Positions 1-8,672 of a stretch of 64,000 nt of DNA are shown piece after piece. Within the stretch, counting starts at the first letter, position 1. Each line of letters starts with the position of its first letter. Both the position numbers and the translations under genes were made by a program. The DNA lies in contig NZ_JAVDSB010000001.1 in the NCBI RefSeq assembly GCF_031455095.1, forward strand, positions 248,001 through 312,000. Reading direction: 5' to 3'. Below the pieces are notes generated by a model. It saw only the letters and a list, made by a program, of their open reading frames with translations. It had not been told where the DNA came from and searched no databases. Origin of the DNA: Paenibacillus_E qinlingensis_A (GTDB lineage Bacteria > Bacillota > Bacilli > Paenibacillales > NBRC-103111).

Positions 1-1262
1 AAAATGCCATAACAGAGCTCATTGATCAATCGAATGAGTTTAGGCAGCAACACAGGCAAGACATGGTATATCGGAAGCAAGTCCTGTTTACTGATTTACT
101 TCAAGGAAGCAAAATGTTCTCATCGGAAGCTTGGCAGGAACAACTAGCGACGTATCGTCTGCCCACTCAATACACTGCGCTCCAGATGGCTGTTGTTGAA
201 ATTGATAAATTTCAGCAGTTTTGTGAGATTTATAACCATCGGGATCAGACGTTATTGAAGTTTGCGCTAAAAAGTGTAACAGGTGAGATTGCCGAAAAGC
301 ACGGGTTAGCTGCTTGGGGCGAATGGATTGATAACGATCGGTTAGGCGTGCTCTTGTTTCAGAAGGAAACATCGGATGGGCAAGGAACGAAATCTGTCCT
401 GGAAGAGTTGCACCAATGGGTGAACGAGCATTTGCGGTTTACGGTCACAACAGGGTTAAGCTCGCTGGCAGGTCAGTCAGAGGACATTCCTATCGCTTAT
501 GAAGAGGCTGTCACCTCCTTAAAATATAAGACAGTACTTGGACTAGGCCGTGTTATTTATTTCCTGGAAATAAAACCGAAGATGGATAGCGACGTGTATA
601 ATCGCCTTCAAAATGTACGTGGCATTGTGATTATGTTCAAGCAAGGCAACGAGGAATGGCGCAAGTCTTTTTACAATCTGATTAGCAATTTGCGAGACGA
701 GCATGCGGTTAAGGATGATATCGTCATCACAATGGAATATTTCAACTATCAGTTGAATCAAGCGATGAAGGAATTGAATAGTGTCTATACAGCGCATTGG
801 GAATCGCGAGCGTATCCAGCTTTATTGCAGATTTTGGATCATTATGAGCTGCTGGATGAGCTGGCGGATCACTATTTGAAAGTGCTGGACGAGGAATATA
901 GTAACATAAAGGTTATTCATGACAGCAGTTCGAATCGTTCTGTGATCCGACAAATTCAGAAATTTATTGATGAGCATCTCGTTAATCCGGATTTATCGTT
1001 GAACATGATCGGTGAAGCCTTTGATCTGAATGACAAGCAAGTCAGCCAATTAATTAAGCAAGAACTAGGCGAGAAGTTCGTGGATTACTTGGCACGTCTG
1101 CGCATTCAATATGCAAAGCGATTATTAGAAGATACGGATGAATCGATACAATCCATTTCGTTGAAAGTTGGGTATATTCATTCACTGTCCTTCATTCGGA
1201 TGTTCAAAAAGATGATGCAGATGACGCCAGGTGATTATCGCAAGCTGCATCGCGCGTTGTAA
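1..1262 (+). CDS. AraC-family transcriptional regulator, C-terminal part (5' end outside window)
   Basis: The reading frame is open from the first base, so the gene begins before the window. The last ~100 residues are an AraC/XylS double helix-turn-helix: a first helix region around IRQIQKFIDEHLVNP and a second ending in FIRMFKKMMQMTPGDYRK, the usual AraC C-terminal signature. The part before it resembles the linker region of the large membrane-bound AraC regulators common in Paenibacillus, which carry an extracellular sensor domain; that sensor would lie outside the window. The gene sits just before a carbohydrate ABC permease and a secreted beta-helix protein, so it probably controls their expression in response to a sugar polymer. 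The family call is firm; the target is inferred from position only. Confidence 0.88.
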   Translation, partial: NAITELIDQSNEFRQQHRQDMVYRKQVLFTDLLQGSKMFSSEAWQEQLATYRLPTQYTALQMAVVEIDKFQQFCEIYNHRDQTLLKFALKSVTGEIAEKHGLAAWGEWIDNDRLGVLLFQKETSDGQGTKSVLEELHQWVNEHLRFTVTTGLSSLAGQSEDIPIAYEEAVTSLKYKTVLGLGRVIYFLEIKPKMDSDVYNRLQNVRGIVIMFKQGNEEWRKSFYNLISNLRDEHAVKDDIVITMEYFNYQLNQAMKELNSVYTAHWESRAYPALLQILDHYELLDELADHYLKVLDEEYSNIKVIHDSSSNRSVIRQIQKFIDEHLVNPDLSLNMIGEAFDLNDKQVSQLIKQELGEKFVDYLARLRIQYAKRLLEDTDESIQSISLKVGYIHSLSFIRMFKKMMQMTPGDYRKLHRAL

Positions 1263-1268
1263 AGTTGG

Positions 1269-1301
1269 AAGCATTTGCCCGATAAGGGTGGATGCTTTTT
1301 T
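1269..1301 (+). terminator. Intrinsic terminator after the AraC-type regulator
   Basis: A stem AAGCATTTGCCC / GGGTGGATGCTT with a five-base loop is followed by a T-run. It lies 7 bases after the regulator stop codon and separates the regulator transcript from the permease gene. Confidence 0.75.
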
Positions 1302-1411
1302 GCTATGCGTAAAGGTTACATATACTGGATTCTTGTGTATTGAGAAGGGACAGTGTGGCACGTAGAGTAGAGGTAGTGGGTGAAGAAGTTACACCAAGTG
1401 AGGAGAGGTTC

Positions 1412-2332
1412 ATGATGAGATCAAGTGCGCTTTATTCCAGAAAAAAATATTGGGTGCTCAATGCGCCACTTCTGGTTATGTTTATTCCAGTGCTGTTGTA
1501 TTTTATTATTTTCAAATATGTGCCGATTGGCGGCTTGGTGATTGCTTTCAAAAGCTATAATTTCACAGACGGCATATGGGGCAGCCCGTGGACGGGCTTA
1601 GCGAATTTCAAATTGATGTTCAGTAATCCGAACATGTTTAAAATCATTCGAAATACGTTTGTGATAAGCTCGTTAAGTATTTTTGTCGGATTTCCATTTC
1701 CGATTATCTTAGCGATCTTGCTGAATGAGGTTAGAAAGTCCTTTTTTAAGAAAACGATTCAAACGCTCGTGTATTTCCCGCATTTCCTAAACTGGGTGAT
1801 AATTGGATCCTTTGTTGTGCTTATTTTCGCGCAAGAGCATGGGGTCATGGCGTCTATAAGCAAAGCGATTACCGGCGAAAGTTTTCCTTTTCTGTATGAT
1901 AAGAGTACTTGGTTAGCGATTTTCTTAGGATCTGGGATTTGGAAAGAAGCTGGTTTCTCGGCCATTATTTATTTGGCGGCTTTGAATTCCATTGACCCCA
2001 GCTTATATGAAGCAGCAAGTATGGACGGAGCTAATAAGTTGAAGCAAATGTGGCATGTAACGCTGCCGGGGATTGCACCAGTTATTGCCTTGATGCTGAT
2101 TCTATCGATGGATCGTGTGATGAATGTAGGTTTTGATCAAATCTACGTGCTAGGTAATCCAGTCGTCTCCGACCTTGCGAATGTCATTAGTGTATGGAGT
2201 TATAATGTGGGGCTGCGCAACGCCCAATTTAGCTTATCGACGGCCGTTGGATTATTTGAATCCTTGGTTGGGCTTATCCTCGTTGTAATTGCGAATGGCA
2301 TCGCTCGGAGGTTCGGTCAGAGCATGTGGTAA
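1412..2332 (+). CDS. LplB-type carbohydrate ABC transporter permease
   Basis: Inner-membrane permease of the binding-protein-dependent sugar importers (LplB family, CUT1). The ~306-residue product has about six hydrophobic segments. It carries the cytoplasmic EAA loop (EAASMDGANKLKQMWHVTLP) that contacts the ATPase. The frame is open back to a TTG at 1340, but ATG 1412/1415 is preceded by AGGAGAGG at 1401-1408, so 1412 is chosen. LplB proteins normally act with an LplC partner and a lipoprotein binding protein, encoded next door. Neither follows here; the next gene is a secreted beta-helix protein. The permease may therefore be a leftover of a deleted operon or pair with subunits encoded elsewhere. 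Confidence 0.9.
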   Translation: MMRSSALYSRKKYWVLNAPLLVMFIPVLLYFIIFKYVPIGGLVIAFKSYNFTDGIWGSPWTGLANFKLMFSNPNMFKIIRNTFVISSLSIFVGFPFPIILAILLNEVRKSFFKKTIQTLVYFPHFLNWVIIGSFVVLIFAQEHGVMASISKAITGESFPFLYDKSTWLAIFLGSGIWKEAGFSAIIYLAALNSIDPSLYEAASMDGANKLKQMWHVTLPGIAPVIALMLILSMDRVMNVGFDQIYVLGNPVVSDLANVISVWSYNVGLRNAQFSLSTAVGLFESLVGLILVVIANGIARRFGQSMW

Positions 2333-2443
2333 GCAGGAAGCGTAGTTGCTAGGTGCCTCGGAAGGGAGGTGAGAGGGAACGGTTGACGGTCATTAGGGCA
2401 ACTAGATCTTGCTTACAATCCCATGAATGAGGTGAATGAAATT

Positions 2444-4348
2444 TTGAAAAAGCCAACATTTTGGTTAAAAAGCATGCTTATCACGTTAGGACTTGCGGTA
2501 GCTGCTCCTGTATCGGTATTTGCTTTTGATTACGGTGATTTACCGACAAACATCTTTCCGGCAGGAGGCTATACCAACACCGTATGGGGCGATCCAGGAG
2601 GCTGGACGACACTCGACGTAACTTCGTACAGCGTTCCTGTCAACAATCCAAGTGTAGATGCCTCGGCGGCAGTTCAGAATATGATCAACAGTACGTCAGG
2701 GCGTCGCATCTTGTATTTTCCGGAGGGGGCTTACTATTTTAAAACACCGCTAAGTATTACAACGGGAAATATCATCATTCGGGGAAATGGACTGACGAAA
2801 ACAACGTTTTTCATTGGCGATTCGGCAAATGTGAATACAGAGCTGCGCTTTGATGGCAGCAAAGTAGGTGACCCGGTAGGCGTGACAGGCTCTCCTGGGG
2901 CTGGCAGCCAAACCATTACCGTAGACGATGCGAGCACGCTGAATGTGGATGATTATATCCTGCTGTATCTCTCAGGGGGCAAGCTTGCTTGGAGTACGTA
3001 TACGGAGTCTCAAACGTTTAAAATCACAGGGAAAAGCGGTAACGTGCTCACGCTGGGTAAGATCATCGGGCTCGATTATCCAGCCGCCAAGCTCCCGAAA
3101 GTGCAAAAGCTGAACCTGCTGTCCAATGTTGGCGTGGAAAAAGTGAAGCTCGTGCGTACGGTTCAGCCTACGATTGAAAATACGAATAATCTCGTTCTGA
3201 ATCGGACCGTGAACAGCTATGTGAAAGACAATGAATCGATTCTGAGCGGCCGAGGACATATCTCGATTGATAACAGTAAAGACGTCGTTGTTGAGCGCAA
3301 CTATGTCCATGATGCTTTTATTAAAAATGTTGGCGGGTACGCCTATGGTATCGTCAATAATGCCTCAACAAGCGTACGTATTACGGATAATAAATTGTGG
3401 GATCTGCGGCATCATATGTTGCTGCAATTAGGGGCTAACCATTCGGTCGTCAGCTACAACTCATTGGAGTCGCCGTATACCGATTATAACGACTTAGCCT
3501 TTCATTCGAATTATGCCTATATGAACTTGGTTGAAGGGAACACCTTCAAGGAAGGCTACGCCGATAATTCCAAGGCTGGCGATCCTGTGATGACGGCCAC
3601 TGGGCCTTACAATACCTGGTTCCGCAATAAAGCAACTGGCAAGATCGGTACAGACAACACGTCTACGGTTAATCAAAATATGATCGGTAATTATGTCGGC
3701 AGTATTTCTACTGCTGGATCAGGTCATTACCTAGGTGCAAATAAACTGACGAGTGGCACGATCAATTGGGGGTCATTAAGTGCTTCGTCGAACATTCCGG
3801 CATCTTTGTATGCCACAGCGGCGCCGTCGTTCCTAAGCGGGAAATCGTGGCCACTGTTCGGACCTAATGTAGGAACAGATTGGGGAGCTAGCAACACGAA
3901 TCCAGCCAAAGACAGAGCCATTCCTGTAAGCGGTATCACCATTGTCGATGATTTGAATGATTGGAGTAAAACCTACAGCACGACGGCAAATGTGGGCTTT
4001 GATACGCTGAATACGGCCAAATTCGAGGGAGACACGTCACGTGCCAAGCGAACAACGAAGACGAATGAGGAGATCGTGTGGTATCAGCCTGGGATGAATA
4101 GCTTTACAGCGGTTACGTTCTTCTGGCCATCTGAAGCTGTCAATGCGTTCACGGTTTACACGTCGGCAGATGGATCGACTTGGACGACAGCGACGCCTAC
4201 GATTACAGGCGGATCGGGTGATTGGAAAAAGTACACCTACACCTTAACCGGTTTGCGCGGTGTGAACTATGTGAAGATGAGATGGAACAATACGGCTGGT
4301 TCGGTGTGGAATCCGCAGATTGGTAAGGTTACGATGACGACGTATTGA
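2444..4348 (+). CDS. Secreted right-handed beta-helix protein (pectate-lyase-like superfamily)
   Basis: The product has a signal peptide (hydrophobic stretch LITLGLAVAAPVSVFAF) followed by about 450 residues typical of the Pectate_lyase_3 / parallel beta-helix fold. These include an N-terminal cap (YFPEGAYYFKTPLSI) and repeated coils rich in Asn and short beta strands (VVVERNYVHDAF, VRITDNKLWDLRHHM). The last ~140 residues look like a beta-sandwich carbohydrate-binding domain, with DLNDWSKTY at its start. Such proteins cleave or bind plant or bacterial polysaccharides outside the cell. An ATG at 2423 is in frame, but TTG 2444 has a better-spaced AGGTG just upstream and gives a proper signal peptide. 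No catalytic residues can be assigned by eye, so the substrate is unknown. Confidence 0.8.
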   Translation: MKKPTFWLKSMLITLGLAVAAPVSVFAFDYGDLPTNIFPAGGYTNTVWGDPGGWTTLDVTSYSVPVNNPSVDASAAVQNMINSTSGRRILYFPEGAYYFKTPLSITTGNIIIRGNGLTKTTFFIGDSANVNTELRFDGSKVGDPVGVTGSPGAGSQTITVDDASTLNVDDYILLYLSGGKLAWSTYTESQTFKITGKSGNVLTLGKIIGLDYPAAKLPKVQKLNLLSNVGVEKVKLVRTVQPTIENTNNLVLNRTVNSYVKDNESILSGRGHISIDNSKDVVVERNYVHDAFIKNVGGYAYGIVNNASTSVRITDNKLWDLRHHMLLQLGANHSVVSYNSLESPYTDYNDLAFHSNYAYMNLVEGNTFKEGYADNSKAGDPVMTATGPYNTWFRNKATGKIGTDNTSTVNQNMIGNYVGSISTAGSGHYLGANKLTSGTINWGSLSASSNIPASLYATAAPSFLSGKSWPLFGPNVGTDWGASNTNPAKDRAIPVSGITIVDDLNDWSKTYSTTANVGFDTLNTAKFEGDTSRAKRTTKTNEEIVWYQPGMNSFTAVTFFWPSEAVNAFTVYTSADGSTWTTATPTITGGSGDWKKYTYTLTGLRGVNYVKMRWNNTAGSVWNPQIGKVTMTTY

Positions 4349-4600
4349 TAGGGAAAAGGAATTTCTGATAGGTAATAAAAGAGTCTTATCTCCGGAACCG
4401 AAGATAGTTCGATTCTGCCGAACTAAATCAAGGTTTTCCCTCGATTGCGGGCCGATAGTCCGATTATGCCCAACTATTCGCCTGTTTTCGTTAGGTGTGG
4501 CCCAGTTTTGGCGATTTAGTTAGACTAATTCGGATTAATTCAATCTTATCCGTGCAGAAACTGTGATTAGTTCGGCAAATTCGGACTAAGTAAAAACAAA
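4349..4600. repeat. Intergenic imperfect inverted repeats
   Basis: This 250-base gap has no gene. It contains several related imperfect palindromes built on TAGTTCG...CCGAACTA: one at about 4405-4425, a diverged copy at about 4455-4477, a further diverged copy near 4518-4545, and one at about 4566-4589. They look like a small degenerate intergenic repeat family rather than a promoter for either flanking gene. Confidence 0.45.
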
Positions 4601-4630
4601 GGAGCTAAGCGTAAAAAAACGCTTACCTCC
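4601..4630 (-). terminator. Intrinsic terminator of the ABC importer operon
   Basis: Read on the minus strand, GGAGGTAAGCGT pairs with ACGCTTAGCTCC around a short T-rich loop and is followed by TTTGTTTTTAC. It lies 24 bases after the ATPase stop codon and ends the three-gene minus-strand operon. Confidence 0.7.
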
Positions 4631-4653
4631 TATTTTACTTTTGAGACAGTCTT

Positions 4654-5448
4654 TTATCCGAGTACGACGCGGTCGTCTGACAGCTTATTGCCGCTGATGT
4701 TTTCAAACTCACCGAGGAGCTGCTCGACGGTAAGGTCTTTCTTCCGTTCTTCGTTCACATCAAGGATGATGCGGCCTTTGTCCATCATGATCAAGCGATT
4801 GCCGAGGCGTATCGCTTGTTCCATATTGTGCGTGACCATCAGCGTGGTCAGCTTCATTTCGCGCACGATTTCCTCGGTCAATCGTGTGATTAGTTCCGCG
4901 CGCGCGGGATCCAGCGCGGCGGTGTGCTCATCAAGCAGCAGAATCTGCGGCTTGGTGAACGTCGCCATGAGCAAGCTGAGGGCTTGACGCTCGCCGCCGG
5001 AGAGCAGACCCACCTTTGCGCGCAGGCGGCCCTCCAGGCCGATACCGAGGCGCTGCAGCTGTTCCAGGAACAACGCGCGCTTACGCGCGTTGGTGCCGAA
5101 GCCCAGCCCGCGCTTCTTGCCGCGGGCATACGCCATGGCGAGATTTTCCTCGATGGTCATTCGAGGAGCGGTCCCCGCCATGGGGTCTTGAAAGACGCGG
5201 CCGATCCAGCGGCTGCGCTCGTACTCAGGCAGATGGTGAATGACTTCACCATCGATACGCACTTCGCCGGCGTCTGGCGTCATGACGCCGGAGATGATGT
5301 TCATCAGTGTCGATTTGCCGGCGCCGTTACTGCCGATGACCGTGACGAAGTCGCCGGGCTTGAGGGTTAAGTTAATGCCGATGAGCGCAATTTTCTCATC
5401 TGCAGAACCGGGATTAAAGAGCTTGGATACGTTCGAGAGTTGAAGCAT
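4654..5448 (-). CDS. ABC importer ATP-binding protein (TrpZ-like)
   Basis: 264-residue ATPase that powers the importer encoded just upstream. Walker A is GSNGAGKST, the ABC signature is LLSGGERQALSL, and Walker B is ILLLDEHTAALDP, in which the usual Glu follows the Asp. The H-loop is VTHNMEQAI. The start ATG shares one base with the permease stop (TAATG), with AGGAGGTGA inside the end of the permease gene, so translation is coupled. With a YufP-like integral membrane permease and a PF04392-type binding protein, the set resembles the TrpXYZ-type importers of Firmicutes, for which aromatic amino acids are known ligands. The ligand here cannot be read from sequence. Confidence 0.88.
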   Translation of the reverse strand: MLQLSNVSKLFNPGSADEKIALIGINLTLKPGDFVTVIGSNGAGKSTLMNIISGVMTPDAGEVRIDGEVIHHLPEYERSRWIGRVFQDPMAGTAPRMTIEENLAMAYARGKKRGLGFGTNARKRALFLEQLQRLGIGLEGRLRAKVGLLSGGERQALSLLMATFTKPQILLLDEHTAALDPARAELITRLTEEIVREMKLTTLMVTHNMEQAIRLGNRLIMMDKGRIILDVNEERKKDLTVEQLLGEFENISGNKLSDDRVVLG

Positions 5449-6362
5449 TAACGCTCACCTCCTTTATTCATTTTCAGCGCGAGTTCGATGAGTTCAGCAG
5501 AACGACGCTTGGCTGTCGCTTTTTGCTTAATCGCTCGCTGCACGGAAGGTAGTACGAGTGCGATAATAACGATAATCGCGGTGATTAGCTTGAGGTCGGA
5601 TGCTTTTAGCCACTCAATGCGAAGTGCTAGTGCGACAACGATACGGTACACGATGGATCCAAGTACAGCAGCTAGTGTCGCCTGGAATACCGAGCGAGAG
5701 CCAAAAATCGCTTCCCCAATAATAACGGAAGCCAATCCAACGACGATCATCCCGATCCCCATGGAGATATCAGCAAAGCCTGACTGCTGTGCGATTAGAG
5801 CGCCGGAGAGCGCGACTAATCCATTGGATAAGCTTAAGCCAAGGATCGTTGTTCGATCCGTGTTGGCACCAAAACTGCGAATCATCCGTGCATTGTCTCC
5901 AGTAGCTCTGAGAGAAAGACCCAGATCTGTATGGAGGAACGCATCCAGTAAAAGTTTAAGCACAATTACGATGATAAACCCAATTGCGATGGGCTTCATC
6001 GAAGTGAATATCGAATCAGCGCCGAGCAGCGAAATGTTAGGCTTGCCCATAATGCGCATATTGATGGAATACAACGCAATCATCATGAGAATACCAGAGA
6101 GCAACCCATTGATTTTCCCCTTCGTATGAAGGAGTCCTGTACATGCGCCAGCGATCATTCCGCCTGCTAATGCAGCCAAACAAGCTAACCATGGTGAATA
6201 GCCATGTGCAATCATGATCGCAGCGATAGCGCCGCCTGTTGTAAAGCTTCCGTCGACTGTTAGATCGGGGAAGTCAAGAATGCGAAACGTAATGTATACA
6301 CCTAGCGCCATTAAGGCGTAGAGAAGACCGAGCTCAACGGCTCCGGTCATTGAATCTATCAT
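5448..6362 (-). CDS. ABC importer permease (TrpY-like, branched-chain type)
   Basis: 304-residue integral membrane protein with 8-9 hydrophobic segments, of the BPD_transp_2 permease fold used by branched-chain amino acid, sugar and nucleoside importers. The C-terminal tail is basic and cytoplasmic (KQKATAKRRSAELIELALK). It lies between the binding-protein gene, 68 bases upstream across a hairpin, and the ATPase gene, with which it overlaps by one base. It is therefore the membrane channel of this three-part importer. Glycine-rich segments such as GSFTTGGAIAAIMIAHG fit the family. Confidence 0.85.
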   Translation of the reverse strand: MIDSMTGAVELGLLYALMALGVYITFRILDFPDLTVDGSFTTGGAIAAIMIAHGYSPWLACLAALAGGMIAGACTGLLHTKGKINGLLSGILMMIALYSINMRIMGKPNISLLGADSIFTSMKPIAIGFIIVIVLKLLLDAFLHTDLGLSLRATGDNARMIRSFGANTDRTTILGLSLSNGLVALSGALIAQQSGFADISMGIGMIVVGLASVIIGEAIFGSRSVFQATLAAVLGSIVYRIVVALALRIEWLKASDLKLITAIIVIIALVLPSVQRAIKQKATAKRRSAELIELALKMNKGGER

Positions 6363-6390
6363 GACTATTCCTCCTTACTTTGAAAAAAAG

Positions 6391-6416
6391 AGGTGAACGA
6401 AAGTGACGTTCACCCC
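6391..6416 (-). terminator. Hairpin with T-run between binding-protein and permease genes
   Basis: On the minus strand AGGGGTGAACG and CGTTCACCTC form a strong stem followed by a run of T. It sits between the first and second genes of the importer operon. This is a common arrangement that stops most transcripts, or protects the upstream message, so that the binding protein is made in excess over permease and ATPase. Confidence 0.65.
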
Positions 6417-6430
6417 TTGTGTCTCATTGT

Positions 6431-7483
6431 TTACTGAATGATGTTTTTCTCTTTATCTTTTACAGCAGCTTTCATCGCATCTGTTACTTCAATTCCTTGC
6501 GCTTTAGCAGCTTTTAGGTTAAGGATTAGATCCATTTTGTCTGGAACGGTTACTTTCATGTCAGCTGCTTTTTTGCCATTCTTCAGAATGTCGACAGCCA
6601 TTTGGCCTACTTGATAGCCATGATCGTAGTATTTGAAACCAACGGTTGCGAATGCACCTTTTTCAACTGTATCACGGTCACTGGAGAAGAAAGGAATTTT
6701 CTTTTCGTTCGCCACTTGAATGATACCATCTACACCGCTAACTACTGTGTTATCCAGTGTAATCAAGAATGCATCAGCACGGCCTACAAGGGATTGCGCT
6801 GCTTGTTTAACCTCAGATGTATTCGTTACAGGAGCTTTAACTAGCTTAATGCCATGCTTAGTTAAGGATTGTTCTGCATTTTTTGCCATAATCACGGCAT
6901 TAGGTTCGCCTTCATTAATAACAAGACCAACCGTTTTTACTTTAGGCATGTTAGCAGCAACAAAATCCATCAATTGTGCAACGGCCATTGGGTTCGTGTC
7001 TGAAGCGCCGGAAACATTGCCGCCTGGCTTGTCCACGTTGGTTACAATTTTAGCTGCAAGCGGATCTGTTACAGCTGCGAAAAGAATTGGAGCTTTTTTC
7101 ACTTGCTGTACAAGGGCTTGTGCGGATGGTGTTGCAATTCCAAGTACTAGATCGTTGTCAGCGGAAGCAATTTTTTGAGCGATAGATAAGTTATTCGGTT
7201 GATCGCCTTGTGCGTTATTGAAATCAACTTTCAAGTTCGTGCCTTCCACGATGCCTGCATCTTTAAGCGCTGCCAAGAAACCTTGACGTGTTGCATCCAA
7301 AGAAGGATGTTCAACAATTTGCGAAATTGCGATTTTATACGTCTTGGAGGCGGCTGCAGTAGCTGCTGGTGTAGTTGAGGCTCCGCCAGTTGCTGCAGGT
7401 GCTGGATCAGCTTTTTGACCACAACCTGCGACTAGCATAATTGCAGCTGATAAAACGATGGATGCGAATGCTTTCTTTTTCAA
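6431..7483 (-). CDS. ABC importer substrate-binding lipoprotein (PF04392 / TrpX-like)
   Basis: 350-residue exported lipoprotein: the signal peptide ends in the lipobox LVAGC, followed by a Pro/Ala/Thr-rich linker, then a two-lobed periplasmic-binding fold of the ABC_sub_bind family (YKIAISQIVEHPSLDATRQG; GKKAADMKVTVPDKMDLILN). It starts with TTG, preceded by AGAGGGG. It is the first gene of the importer operon and is separated from the permease by a hairpin that should bias expression in its favour. The family includes tryptophan/tyrosine-binding TrpX, but other ligands are possible. Confidence 0.87.
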   Translation of the reverse strand: MKKKAFASIVLSAAIMLVAGCGQKADPAPAATGGASTTPAATAAASKTYKIAISQIVEHPSLDATRQGFLAALKDAGIVEGTNLKVDFNNAQGDQPNNLSIAQKIASADNDLVLGIATPSAQALVQQVKKAPILFAAVTDPLAAKIVTNVDKPGGNVSGASDTNPMAVAQLMDFVAANMPKVKTVGLVINEGEPNAVIMAKNAEQSLTKHGIKLVKAPVTNTSEVKQAAQSLVGRADAFLITLDNTVVSGVDGIIQVANEKKIPFFSSDRDTVEKGAFATVGFKYYDHGYQVGQMAVDILKNGKKAADMKVTVPDKMDLILNLKAAKAQGIEVTDAMKAAVKDKEKNIIQ

Positions 7484-7515
7484 ATAAATTACCCCTCTCG
7501 AAGTTCACACTTGTT

Positions 7516-7613
7516 ACTTGGACGCATTGCTCTCGCACCACTTTAACGCTTTTGTTCAGCAAAGTATGAGGCGTGGCGTGTCCAAGTTCTTATATAATTA
7601 ACCATAGTTTAAT
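7516..7613 (-). promoter_or_regulatory. Structured leader and palindromic operator before the importer operon
   Basis: Upstream of the binding-protein gene an imperfect palindrome, ATTAACCATAGTTTAAT (7597-7613 on the plus strand), overlaps the likely promoter. It is followed in the direction of transcription by a perfect 8-base complementary pair, ACTTGGAC (7516-7523) and GTCCAAGT (7580-7587), enclosing about 55 bases with further pairing (CACCAC with GTGGCGTG). This suggests a folded leader RNA. It does not match T-box or other riboswitch classes I know by sight. Confidence 0.4.
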
Positions 7614-7728
7614 TGGATTAGAGGGTTTCCGTCAATTGTTTTATCCGTATTTGTGATTTTTTTGTGAAAATTTGGCGGGATATGGAAGAAGTTTATTTGG
7701 GGAGTGAGAGATGTTGGTAAAAAAGAGA

Positions 7729-7764
7729 GCAACCCTAGAAAACATTTGAGATGATTAGGATTGC
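7729..7764 (-). terminator. Intrinsic terminator of the D-amino acid aminotransferase gene
   Basis: On the minus strand GCAATCCTA pairs with TAGGGTTGC (one mismatch), followed by CTCTCTTTTTT. It lies just past the aminotransferase stop codon. Confidence 0.65.
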
Positions 7765-7791
7765 CCTTGAATGTGGAGGAGTCTAGGACTT

Positions 7792-8625
7792 CTATTGGAG
7801 AAAGGTTTTTTCAAATTCAGCTTTGAGCCTCTGGGTAGTTGGACCAGGTGTACCCGTACCGATGACTTGTCCGTCGATTCGTAGAATGGATGTAATCTCT
7901 ACCGTCGTTCCTGTTATGAAAACTTCATCTGCTTGCAAAAGTTGATTGGTCGTAAAGGGTTCCTCTTTGACTTGTATATGTAAAGCATGTGCTAATCGAA
8001 GTACGACTGCACGCGTAATACCATGCAAAATCAAGTGATTCGCAGGATGCGTGTAAAGAACATCATCTTTGATTATCATCAGGTTCGATGCGCTGCATTC
8101 GGTGACCGTTCCTTCTCGATGCAAGATGACTTCTTGGACGCCATGATCTAGCGCAGTTTGTTTGGCGAGCACATTAGGAAGCAAGTTCAAGGTTTTGAGA
8201 TCACAGCGCAGCCAGCGAATATCGGGTTGCGTGATGGCTTGGATACCATTTTGAATCGTGGTGAGCGGACGCTTTACCTCAGTGCAATAAGCCAATACAA
8301 TCGGCTCAGCTTGTGTAGGGAAAGGATGTGCGCGAGGCGCTTCTCCGCGAGTGATTTGCATATATACCGTACCTTCGACGAGGTTGTTTCCTTGAATGAG
8401 TCTATTGATGATGTCGATGATTTCTTCGTTGCTGTATGGTAATTGCAGACGTACCTCGCTTGCTGTGCGTTCGAGCCTCTGTATATGCGCTGCTCCTTCA
8501 TAAATCTGGCCATTGTAGACGCGAAATACTTCGTAAATCCCGTCACCGAAATAATAGCCGCGATCGTCAGGTGAGATTTGAATGTCTTGTTTATGCACGA
8601 ATTCGTTTTTATAAAAATAATACAT
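7792..8625 (-). CDS. dat: D-alanine/D-amino acid aminotransferase
   Basis: 277-residue fold-type IV PLP enzyme that moves the amino group between D-amino acids and 2-oxo acids (EC 2.6.1.21), supplying D-glutamate or D-alanine for peptidoglycan. The PLP lysine is K144 in CDLKTLNLLP, and E176 in VTECSASN matches the Glu contacting the cofactor ring. The motif ITGTTVEI fits the phosphate-binding region. Length matches characterised Bacillus D-amino acid aminotransferases (about 280). The RBS AAAGGAG lies directly before the ATG. The gene stands alone, divergent from nrdJ. Confidence 0.9.
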   Translation of the reverse strand: MYYFYKNEFVHKQDIQISPDDRGYYFGDGIYEVFRVYNGQIYEGAAHIQRLERTASEVRLQLPYSNEEIIDIINRLIQGNNLVEGTVYMQITRGEAPRAHPFPTQAEPIVLAYCTEVKRPLTTIQNGIQAITQPDIRWLRCDLKTLNLLPNVLAKQTALDHGVQEVILHREGTVTECSASNLMIIKDDVLYTHPANHLILHGITRAVVLRLAHALHIQVKEEPFTTNQLLQADEVFITGTTVEITSILRIDGQVIGTGTPGPTTQRLKAEFEKTFLQ

Positions 8626-8660
8626 GTGGTTTCACTCCTTTTATAAAAAAAATATTTACG

Positions 8661-8672
8661 GAACATATGTTC
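8661..8672. promoter_or_regulatory. LexA (DinR) SOS box
   Basis: GAACATATGTTC is a perfect 12-base palindrome and an exact match to the core of the Gram-positive LexA box (GAAC-N4-GTTC, favourite centre ATAT). It lies 36 bases before the dat start on one side and about 235 bases before the nrdJ start on the other. Ribonucleotide reductase is the more sensible SOS target, but the nrdJ promoter proposed here lies ~130 bases further on, so which gene it controls is not settled. Confidence 0.6.

Noticed and set aside
4924..5370. Long plus-strand frame opposite the ABC ATPase gene
   Set aside because: It is a shadow of the GC-rich ATPase gene, whose Walker A, signature and Walker B motifs are all on the minus strand.
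7483..7613. T-box riboswitch before the TrpX-like gene
   Set aside because: The conserved T-box sequence (AGGGTGGNACCGCG type) is absent and the leader is too short.
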